Part shown: positions 14,454 through 19,546 of the stretch, piece after piece
How positions within the stretch are numbered: position 1 is the stretch's first letter
How the letters are laid out: every line of letters begins with the position of its first letter
Assembly: GCA_002790635.1 (NCBI GenBank)
Contig: PFVN01000053.1
Coordinates: 1 to 19,546 of the forward strand
Reading direction: 5' to 3'
From: Candidatus Moranbacteria bacterium CG_4_9_14_3_um_filter_42_9
Lineage (GTDB): Bacteria; Patescibacteriota; Minisyncoccia; Moranbacterales; UBA2206
DNA: 19,546 bases
Program-made: the position numbers and the translations under genes
Notes under the pieces: model-generated
Seen by the model: the letters and a program-made list of their open reading frames with translations, nothing else
Told to the model about the DNA's origin: nothing
The model's database searches: none

Positions 14454-14528
14454 CTATCCCCGCCTCGCCACCATCAATAAATTCCCGTCTCGTATTATTA
14501 TCGCACCAACTCTGATTCTAGCTTCCAT
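14454..14528 (-). pseudogene. N-terminal remnant of a Nudix hydrolase gene
   Basis: ATG at 14528 opens 24 codons, MEARIRVGAIIIRDGNLLMV then ARRG, ending at TAG 14454-14456. This is a typical first beta hairpin of a Nudix hydrolase (strand, turn with DG, strand). The catalytic Nudix box GX5EX7REUXEEXGU was not found in any downstream minus-strand frame, so the rest is lost or replaced. It begins 17 bp after the 3' end of tRNA-Pro, a common place for recombination. It could also be chance, but the match to the family start is good. Confidence 0.5.
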
Positions 14529-14545
14529 AGTTAATTATTATTTTT

Positions 14546-14619
14546 TGGTCGGGCTGCTGGGAATCGGACCCAGTCTACATCCACCCCATGGACGCGTACT
14601 ACCGGTATACTACAGCCCG
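14546..14619 (-). tRNA. tRNA-Pro (anticodon GGG)
   Basis: The minus strand folds as a full cloverleaf: acceptor CGGGCTG/CAGCCCG, D-arm GTAT..GTAC, anticodon arm CGTCC-ATGGGGT-GGATG with anticodon GGG (reads CCC and CCU) and G37, T-arm CTGGG-TCCGATT-CCCAG, discriminator A and an encoded CCA. It is followed on the minus strand by A-rich sequence and the Nudix remnant. Unlike tRNA-Glu in this window, it encodes its CCA end. Confidence 0.95.
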
Positions 14620-14628
14620 TAATTCTAA

Positions 14629-14655
14629 GTTATATCATATCTCAAATATTATCAA
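14629..14655 (-). promoter_or_regulatory. Candidate tRNA-Pro promoter
   Basis: On the minus strand TTGATA (14655-14650) and TATAAC (14634-14629) are 15 bp apart, slightly short for sigma-70. Transcription would start almost at the tRNA 5' end. Confidence 0.3.
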
Positions 14656-14685
14656 CTTTATTTCCACCGAAATCACCCGAAATAT

Positions 14686-14714
14686 ATTTTCCTAATTTTT
14701 ATGCTATAGCAATG
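14686..14714. repeat. 29-bp direct repeat, copy 1 (downstream of the PaaX/Cas2-like gene)
   Basis: The sequence runs ATTTTCCTAATTTTTATGCT and then ATAGCAATG. It differs from copy 2 (15413-15441) at only three positions, and its core TGCTATAGCA is a palindrome. On the plus strand TATGCTATAG also resembles the extended -10 upstream of dnaX. Confidence 0.75.
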
Positions 14715-14777
14715 AAGTTAATAAATTATTTTTTAGATAATCCTATGTAGCTTTTGTTCACTCTTATGCTTTATGGA

Positions 14778-15347
14778 CTAAATTTTAAAAAACTTCCGCG
14801 CTTCGTAATCATTTTCGATATCATAAGCAATTATCATTTTCATTTCTGCGCCGGTAAGCCTGAAAAATTCTCGTAAAATATTCATTTCCTCTTGAAAATT
14901 ATAGGGACAGATCCAAACGCTTTTTTGCAACTGAAACAACCCCAACTCTTTTATTTTACCCCGAAGCGCTTCGCGCTTCATTTTATCCCGGTCTTTAATG
15001 TCAAAAATTAAGATCCGCCATTTCTTATCCCATTTTTTCGGTTTTTTTATTTTCAAATCGTCGATTTGATATTTATTCGCAAGTTTCTTTCCCTTGGGAG
15101 TCAGCGAGATGTAAATTTGAGCACCCCTATATTCTATGTTAATAAGTCCCTTATTTTTTAAGTAATTAAAAGTGGCAGAAAACTTTTTTTTCCGTCTTTT
15201 TGTCTCCATTTTCCAGGATATATGACGCATTATTTGGGGCAATGCTCTGGAAACAAAATAAGGACTAGTGGCGGCTACGACCACTCCGCCAGTAATCAAA
15301 ATTCCCTTGAGAATTAATTTTGTTATTTCATTTGTTCTACCGCGCAT
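14778..15347 (-). CDS. PaaX-like / Cas2-like winged-helix protein
   Basis: The 189-residue protein has three parts. A hydrophobic N-terminal segment (about 10-38, ILKGILITGGVVVAATSPYF) may be a membrane anchor. A winged-helix unit follows (about 55-95, FSATFNYLKNKGLINIEY then LTPKGKKLANKY). The C-terminal ferredoxin-like domain resembles Cas2 and the PaaX middle domain (WRILIFDIKDRDKMKREALR, GLFQLQKSVWICPYNF). The early Asp of Cas2 enzymes is present in IFDI, but nuclease activity should not be assumed. No CRISPR array or cas1 is nearby, so a regulator of the kind common in CPR genomes is more likely. Start is ATG at 15347 with a weak AGGT before it. A 29-bp direct repeat flanks the gene on both sides and is a candidate operator. 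Confidence 0.75.
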   Translation of the reverse strand: MRGRTNEITKLILKGILITGGVVVAATSPYFVSRALPQIMRHISWKMETKRRKKKFSATFNYLKNKGLINIEYRGAQIYISLTPKGKKLANKYQIDDLKIKKPKKWDKKWRILIFDIKDRDKMKREALRGKIKELGLFQLQKSVWICPYNFQEEMNILREFFRLTGAEMKMIIAYDIENDYEARKFFKI

Positions 15348-15412
15348 TTTACCTGTGATAATTTAAACATTAACGATTAATTCAAAAAATAAACCATTGA
15401 GTCAGTTATAAC

Positions 15413-15441
15413 ATTTTCCCAAATTTTATGCTATAGCATTG
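15413..15441. repeat. 29-bp direct repeat, copy 2 (upstream of the PaaX/Cas2-like gene)
   Basis: Same orientation as copy 1 with three differences. Here the core ATGCTATAGCAT (15428-15439) is a perfect 12-bp palindrome. It lies 66-94 bp upstream of the start of the PaaX/Cas2-like gene, where an operator or promoter would be expected. Confidence 0.75.
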
Positions 15442-15524
15442 TATTTAGGAAAATATTTAGTATCCCAAATAATACTACCAACTAGCGCCCGGAGGAATTT
15501 TGAGTAAGACACATATTTACAAAA

Positions 15525-15554
15525 AGACCCGCGGAACTTGCCCTCCGCAGATCT
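15525..15554 (-). terminator. Terminator after superoxide dismutase
   Basis: AGACCCGCGGA (15525-15535) and TCCGCAGATCT (15544-15554) form an 11-bp stem on the minus strand (two G-U pairs) with an 8-nt loop, followed by TTTTTG. It lies 20 bp after the sod stop. Confidence 0.85.
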
Positions 15555-15574
15555 TTTTTCATTAAAATCGCTCC

Positions 15575-16138
15575 TTATTTAAATCTCTTCTCAACCTCTT
15601 CCCAAGCTACATTTTTCATAAACGCTTCAATGTAGCTGGCTTTGTCTTTGCCGTAATCCGGCACAAAGGCGTGCTCAAACACATCCATGTTAAGAATTGG
15701 ATTGAGCCCGGCAGGGTGTCCGCTGTCGTGCTCGTTGATCCAAAAATTGATGAGTTTGCCGGAAACTTGGTCTTGATAAAGGATCGCCCAGCCGATGCCG
15801 CGCATTTTGGCAGTCGCCACAAAATCAGCTTGCCAATTTTCGAAGTTGCCAAAATTTTCTGCCAGGGATTTATAAAGATTACCGGATTTATCAATCTCCC
15901 CTTTTCCGCCAAGCCCCGCGAAATAGAGCTCATGGAGCCGCATGCCATTAAACTCCCAGCCTAGGCGTCGTTTGAGCTCGGCATAAGCCGGCGAGTCTTT
16001 TTCCGCTTTGGCCAAAAATTCCAAAACTTTATTGGTGTTGCTGACATAACCCTCATAAAGAGCAAAATGCAGATCCAGCGCCCTGTCGCTAAAACCCGCC
16101 ATGCCCTTGAGTTTTGCATAATCGTTTTTGGTATACAT
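15575..16138 (-). CDS. Superoxide dismutase, Fe/Mn family
   Basis: The enzyme converts superoxide to oxygen and hydrogen peroxide. The 187-residue product has all four expected metal ligands: His24 (LHFALYEGYV), His69 (RLHELYF), Asp152 and His156 (MDVFEHAF). It also has the gateway Tyr31. The usual HxxxHHxxY helix is replaced by a form one residue shorter (HFALYEGY). The segment before the Asp ligand reads WINEHDSGHPAG, with His141 where a second-sphere Gln or His acts in other members. Metal choice therefore cannot be told by eye, and no sodA/sodB symbol is given. There is no clear ribosome binding site before the ATG at 16138. With rubrerythrin it forms an oxygen-defence pair: SOD makes peroxide, rubrerythrin removes it. 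Confidence 0.92.
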   Translation of the reverse strand: MYTKNDYAKLKGMAGFSDRALDLHFALYEGYVSNTNKVLEFLAKAEKDSPAYAELKRRLGWEFNGMRLHELYFAGLGGKGEIDKSGNLYKSLAENFGNFENWQADFVATAKMRGIGWAILYQDQVSGKLINFWINEHDSGHPAGLNPILNMDVFEHAFVPDYGKDKASYIEAFMKNVAWEEVEKRFK

Positions 16139-16204
16139 ATTTTTAATTATTTTAGTTAATTAAGCCTCTGATATTACAGTATTTTTTGAGTAATATTTCA
16201 GCAT

Positions 16205-16233
16205 TTGCGAATTTTGAACTCTTGTTGTATAAT
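16205..16233 (+). promoter_or_regulatory. Promoter of the 242-residue gene / gtrA-like operon
   Basis: TTGCGA (16205-16210) and TATAAT (16228-16233) are 17 bp apart, a strong sigma-70-type match. It predicts a short, A-rich leader of about 28 nt without a Shine-Dalgarno sequence. Confidence 0.7.
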
Positions 16234-16268
16234 TTGGTTGCGATACAAAAACAAATTGCAAAAACAAA

Positions 16269-16997
16269 ATGGAGGAAAAAGATAAAAATTCCATTCCTGA
16301 CGGCAGGCAAGAAAATAATTCTGAAAAGATTCAGTCTCTTCGCGAAATGATCTATTCCGCTGAAAAAACCTTGCAAGGGGCCAAGGCAATGCTTTTACAG
16401 TTGGAAGGTAAGAAGAAAGTCGGTCGGAGAAAAAAATTAAGCGAGGAAGAAGAAGACGGAAAAATAATCGAAGGAACTTTTGACGGACAAATAATGCTCG
16501 GCACGGACGGTAAACAATATCCAGTGCCCGCCAATTACGCCTCTAAATCAAAACTGGTCGAGGGTGATATGCTGAAACTGACCATCACCACCGACGGATC
16601 TTTTATCTATAAGCAGATCGGGCCGGCCGAGAGAAAACGCCTCATCGGCATCGTCAACCAAGATGAAGACGGAAACTATTTTATCACCGCAGATGGCAAA
16701 CCATACCGCGTGCTGTTAGCATCAATCACCTATTTCAAAGTGGACCCGGGAGACGAAGTGACTCTTGTTGCTCCACGCGACATAAATTCCGATTGGGGTT
16801 CCATTGAGAATGTGATCCAAAAAGACAGAGTTTCCGCGAATAACTATTTCAACAAAAAAGATAAAACAGAAGAAGTTGATCGTGACGAAAAACCGCTAGA
16901 AAAAAACACAGAGCCGGACCAACATTCATCCATCATTGACGAATGGGCACCGGACTTTGAAGAGCTCAAAAAAGAACTTAATCAACCGGAGGAATAA
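16269..16997 (+). CDS. Conserved CPR-type protein with two tandem small beta domains
   Basis: Function unknown; I associate this protein type with CPR genomes, from memory. Residues about 17-50 form a charged helix, probably a coiled coil, followed by a basic patch (KKKVGRRKK). Two similar beta-rich units follow: one at about 66-122 with GTDGKQYPVPANY and LVEGDMLKLTI, and one at about 124-183 with TADGKPYRVLLAS and VDPGDEVTLVA. Their shared DGKxYxV...GDxxxL pattern suggests an internal duplication, possibly of a small barrel fold. The acidic C-terminal tail (about 195-242) is probably disordered. The basic patch hints at nucleic-acid or membrane binding, but this is only inference. It has a strong promoter and forms an operon with the gtrA-like gene 3 bp downstream. 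Codons near 16300 carry a CTGACGGCAGGCA repeat-like word. Confidence 0.8.
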   Translation: MEEKDKNSIPDGRQENNSEKIQSLREMIYSAEKTLQGAKAMLLQLEGKKKVGRRKKLSEEEEDGKIIEGTFDGQIMLGTDGKQYPVPANYASKSKLVEGDMLKLTITTDGSFIYKQIGPAERKRLIGIVNQDEDGNYFITADGKPYRVLLASITYFKVDPGDEVTLVAPRDINSDWGSIENVIQKDRVSANNYFNKKDKTEEVDRDEKPLEKNTEPDQHSSIIDEWAPDFEELKKELNQPEE

Positions 16998-17000
16998 ACA

Positions 17001-17654
17001 ATGCCTGAAGAAACTAGTGTTGTCACTAAAAAAGATTATGGCCTAAGCGTATTAGCCGGTTTTTTAATCGGGCTTTTGTTGTTGCCGGTTTTGAAGGCAG
17101 CCAAGCCCGCTCTTTATGATCAGTTTGCACTTGTTTCCATCCCGTTTTTTTTGATTGTAACTCCTTTCGGGTTAGTTATCGCCCACTACATTTCTAAAAA
17201 AATCGCTATCGTCTGGCAATTGGCTAAATTCGTGATCATCGGCGTTATGAACACTTTGGTTGATTTGGGAATTCTGGCCTTGCTGATCTTTGTTTTCCGG
17301 GCCTTTTTCCAGATCGATTCGTCCTTGGTTGTGCTAGCCGGAGTCAGCGCTTATTCTTTTTACAAAGCCGTTTCTTTCATCCTGGCTAACATCAACAGTT
17401 ACTATTGGAACAAATATTGGACCTTCTCCCAAAATTCGAAAAAAAAGGCCGGCACAGAATTCTTACAGTTTTTCACCGTCAGCTTGATTGGATTTTTGCT
17501 TAATGTCTTTATGGCTTCCTATGTTTTCCGGGCCATAAATCCGTTCGCCGGACTAAACCCAGACCAATGGGCCCTTATCGGCGCATTGGCGGGCAGTATT
17601 GCCGGCTTGGCTTGGAATTTCATTGGCTACAAATTTATCGTGTTCAAAAAATAG
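17001..17654 (+). CDS. GtrA-family membrane protein with two extra N-terminal helices
   Basis: GtrA proteins are small membrane proteins thought to move lipid-linked sugars across the membrane for glycan modification. The 217-residue product has a typical four-helix GtrA domain at about 74-210. Its marks are KFVIIGVMNTLVDLGI, ANINSYYWNKYWTF, EFLQFFTVSLIGFLLN and WNFIGYKFIVF at the C-terminus. Two further hydrophobic helices (about 14-33 and 43-62) precede it and are not part of the usual domain. The ATG at 17001 has a strong GGAGG at good spacing, which overlaps the 3' end of the preceding gene, so the two are translationally coupled. The carried lipid is unknown. Confidence 0.85.
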   Translation: MPEETSVVTKKDYGLSVLAGFLIGLLLLPVLKAAKPALYDQFALVSIPFFLIVTPFGLVIAHYISKKIAIVWQLAKFVIIGVMNTLVDLGILALLIFVFRAFFQIDSSLVVLAGVSAYSFYKAVSFILANINSYYWNKYWTFSQNSKKKAGTEFLQFFTVSLIGFLLNVFMASYVFRAINPFAGLNPDQWALIGALAGSIAGLAWNFIGYKFIVFKK

Positions 17655-17672
17655 CCACTGAGCAAGAAATAG

Positions 17673-17698
17673 CTCTTCTTTCTGGGGAGTTTTTTTTA
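17673..17698 (+). terminator. Weak terminator-like hairpin after the gtrA-like gene
   Basis: CTCTT and GGGAG can form a 5-bp stem with two G-U pairs, followed by eight T. The U-tract is good, the stem weak. It overlaps the candidate dnaX promoter region. Confidence 0.35.
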
Positions 17699-17707
17699 TG
17701 CTATACT
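17699..17707 (+). promoter_or_regulatory. Extended -10 promoter of dnaX
   Basis: TGCTATACT (17699-17707) is an extended -10 box after a T-run. The -35 region (TTTCTG at 17 bp) is poor. The predicted leader of about 65 nt contains the hairpin at 17732-17755. Confidence 0.5.
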
Positions 17708-17731
17708 GAGTTAGAAAAAGACAACTTTATA

Positions 17732-17755
17732 GGGGGCACCACGGAAGGTGCTCTT
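17732..17755 (+). promoter_or_regulatory. Stable hairpin in the dnaX leader
   Basis: GGGGGCACC (17732-17740) pairs with GGTGCTCTT (17747-17755) across the loop ACGGAA, 9 bp including three G-U pairs. It ends 23 nt before the dnaX ATG. It is too short for an SRP RNA, which often lies beside dnaX, and lacks the SRP AGCAG motif. A regulatory or stabilising leader element is likelier. Confidence 0.5.
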
Positions 17756-17778
17756 AAGTTAGTTTAAAATCAAAAAGC

Positions 17779-19419
17779 ATGGATTCAACGACACTTTATC
17801 GAAAATACCGACCCAAAAATTTTGCGGAAATAATCGGGCAAAAACATATTGTCCAAACACTTGTCAATTCCATCAAAAACAACCGCGTGGGACAGGCCTA
17901 TCTTTTCACCGGGCCGCGCGGCACAGGAAAGACTTCCATTGCGCGAATCCTGGCCAAGACCGTTAACTGTGAAAATCTGAAGGGCGCTGCAAATTGCGAA
18001 AAATGCCCCGCTTGCGAATTGATCGGCGAAGGAAAGTCTTTGGACATAATTGAAATTGACGCCGCTTCTTATACCGGAGTGGACAACATCCGAGAACTTC
18101 GGGAAACCATCAGTTTTCCTCCGACTTCGCTTAAATATAAAGTTTATATCATCGATGAAGTCCATATGCTTTCCAAGGGCGCTTTTAACGCGCTTTTGAA
18201 AACTTTGGAAGAACCGCCCTCTCACGTCATTTTCATCCTAGCCACCACCGAAATCCACAAAGTTCCGGAGACGATAATTTCCCGCTGCCAGCGCTTTGAT
18301 TTTGCCCGGCTCCCCATCCAAAACATAATTGAAAAATTATCGCTCATCGCCCAGAGCGAAAAAGTTGAAATCGACAAGGATTCATTGGAAATGATCGCTA
18401 TCGCGGCCGAAGGCGGCATGCGCGACGCCGAATCGATGCTCGGGCAGATCATCGCTCTCGAAGACAAAAACATCACTCTGAAAGAAGTGGAAGAAATCTT
18501 GGGCACGACCGACCGGAAATTCGCGTATGAAATGTCCGAACTGATAATAGACAATGAGACAAGCAAGGCGATAGAGAAAATAAACTTACTGCTCACCGAT
18601 GGCTATGATCTGCAGGTTTTCAATAAGACTCTCATAAACTATCTCCGGCAACTCATGCTTTTGAAAATCAGCCCCGAACTCAAATCATATTTTACTTACG
18701 AGCTCACTAGTGAACAACTGGAAAAAATGATCGCTCAGGCAAAAAAAGTCGAGATGCCGAAAATTATATCTATCATTAATTTGTTTTTGGACGCGCAAGA
18801 CAAGATTTCCTCTTTTCTCCTGCCCCAGCTGCCGCTGGAAATCGCCATCATCAAGGCGACTGGCCAATTTCCAGAGGAAACACAAGAAAGTTCCCAGCCC
18901 CCGGCTGGTCGGCCCTTGGTCGAAAAGTCGCAATTTAAAACTCAGAATGTTCCCACCAAGGCCGAAAGCCCGGAACCCAGCATGCCGATTACCAAAGAAG
19001 CTGAAGTTAGCGAAGAAAAAATATCCGAAAAAAATGGTACTGCTTTATCAATAGAAAGCGTACACGAAAAATGGAACCATTTTTTGGAGGAAATGAAGCC
19101 CCATAATCATTCCCTAAAAGCTCTTCTTTCCAACTGTCAAATTTCGAGCGTCAATGGCCAGGAAGTGATGCTTTGCACTTCCTATGATTTTTATAAAGAC
19201 CGACTGAATGATGCCGGCAACCGCGCCACGATGGAAAAGGTTTTGGGACAAATCCTTGGCCAGAAAGTGATCCTCCGAACTGTCACCAATAAAGAAGCCG
19301 GGCGGGCGGAAACGAAAAAGGATGCGGGAGACCCGCCTGCCAGCGAGGCAGGAAAGAAGAACACTCTTTTGCAATCGGCTTTGGAAATACTAGGAGGAAA
19401 AGTAGTCGACGAAAAATAG
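17779..19419 (+). CDS. dnaX: DNA polymerase III subunit gamma/tau
   Basis: DnaX is the ATPase core of the clamp loader and, as tau, holds polymerase cores together. The 546-residue product has LYRKYRPKNFAEIIGQ at the start, Walker A GPRGTGKTS at 45-53, a zinc-binding set of cysteines (64, 73, 76, 79), Walker B with DEVH at 126-129, sensor 1 LATTE and the SRC arginine finger at 168-170. Domain III follows to about 365. Then come a variable Pro/Glu-rich linker and a C-terminal domain (about 425-505) typical of bacterial tau. The DNA at 19328-19350 contains a GCCTGCCAGCGAGGCAGG word related to the spacer palindromes, in a linker-like part of the protein. No Shine-Dalgarno sequence precedes the ATG. 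Terminated at 19437-19461. Confidence 0.96.
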   Translation: MDSTTLYRKYRPKNFAEIIGQKHIVQTLVNSIKNNRVGQAYLFTGPRGTGKTSIARILAKTVNCENLKGAANCEKCPACELIGEGKSLDIIEIDAASYTGVDNIRELRETISFPPTSLKYKVYIIDEVHMLSKGAFNALLKTLEEPPSHVIFILATTEIHKVPETIISRCQRFDFARLPIQNIIEKLSLIAQSEKVEIDKDSLEMIAIAAEGGMRDAESMLGQIIALEDKNITLKEVEEILGTTDRKFAYEMSELIIDNETSKAIEKINLLLTDGYDLQVFNKTLINYLRQLMLLKISPELKSYFTYELTSEQLEKMIAQAKKVEMPKIISIINLFLDAQDKISSFLLPQLPLEIAIIKATGQFPEETQESSQPPAGRPLVEKSQFKTQNVPTKAESPEPSMPITKEAEVSEEKISEKNGTALSIESVHEKWNHFLEEMKPHNHSLKALLSNCQISSVNGQEVMLCTSYDFYKDRLNDAGNRATMEKVLGQILGQKVILRTVTNKEAGRAETKKDAGDPPASEAGKKNTLLQSALEILGGKVVDEK

Positions 19420-19436
19420 GCAAATTTTTCAATTTT

Positions 19437-19461
19437 AAAAAGAGCTTGCGGCTCTTTTTTT
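19437..19461 (+). terminator. Terminator after dnaX
   Basis: AAAAAGAGC and GCTCTTTTTTT form a stem closed by a 5-nt loop, with the U-tract as part of the 3' arm. It starts 17 bp after the dnaX stop. Confidence 0.85.
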
Positions 19462-19503
19462 GTTGCGTTTATTGAAATAAATCCCTTGGCTCTTTGTCTA
19501 GAG

Positions 19504-19533
19504 AAACTAAAAAATTAGTTTTATATATTTTTT
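19504..19533. terminator. AT-rich hairpin with T-run at the window edge
   Basis: AAACTAA (19504-19510) and TTAGTTT (19515-19521) form a 7-bp stem followed on the plus strand by TATATATTTTTT. Its gene, if any, may lie beyond the window. The remaining bases 19462-19546 show no gene. Confidence 0.35.
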
Positions 19534-19546
19534 CATTCAATTTATC

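Noticed and set aside
14686..15441. CRISPR array beside the Cas2-like gene
   Set aside because: Only two repeat copies exist, about 700 bp apart with a gene between them; there are no regular spacers.
17732..17755. SRP RNA (ffs) next to dnaX
   Set aside because: A GGAA loop is present, but the conserved AGCAG side of domain IV and the required length are missing.

Overview
The window looks like a chromosomal piece of a Patescibacteria/CPR bacterium, probably Parcubacteria-like. This is inference from the sequence alone. The clues are an AT-rich base composition, short genes that often lack a clear Shine-Dalgarno sequence, degenerate AAATCC/TTTGAA-type and GCCTGCC/GGCAGGC-type repeats in spacers and even inside genes, a MurF that starts directly at its ATP-binding domain, a standalone PaaX/Cas2-like protein, and a 242-residue protein of a type I associate with CPR genomes. 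TGA is used as a normal stop, so the UGA-as-glycine code of Gracilibacteria/SR1 does not apply.

Layout. All genes from 1 to 16138 lie on the minus strand; the rest lie on the plus strand. Positions 1-4683, read right to left, hold a thiol-redox group (CcdA/DsbD-like transporter with a thioredoxin-like domain, TrxA, TrxB), a probable frameshifted small gene, a YjbQ-family protein, a protein-L-isoaspartate methyltransferase and the N-terminal part of MltG. Positions 4815-6886 hold UppS, a long-chain prenyl diphosphate synthase and tRNA-Glu(CTC). Together the two enzymes can make polyprenyl carriers. Positions 7253-12802 are a compact dcw division/wall cluster with promoter, candidate MraZ boxes, mraZ, rsmH, an ftsL-like gene, ftsI and murF, closed by a terminator. 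Positions 12815-16138 hold rubrerythrin, a hypothetical membrane-anchored protein, a Nudix remnant, tRNA-Pro(GGG), a PaaX/Cas2-like protein and a Fe/Mn superoxide dismutase. On the plus strand follow the 242-residue protein, a GtrA-family membrane protein and dnaX, which ends in a terminator.

How it fits together. The window is mostly housekeeping: envelope synthesis (MltG, UppS, prenyl synthase, FtsI, MurF), division control (MraZ, RsmH, FtsL-like), thiol and oxygen defence (Trx system, rubrerythrin, SOD) and replication (DnaX). The unusual material is mainly non-coding. The PaaX/Cas2-like gene is flanked by a 29-bp near-identical direct repeat with a palindromic core. tRNA-Glu sits inside a perfect 14-bp inverted repeat whose core recurs with the same 101-bp span downstream of rsmH. 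A GC-richer stretch of about 240 bp precedes tRNA-Glu, and repeat-like sequence is embedded in rsmH and dnaX. No insertion sequence, transposase or CRISPR array was seen.
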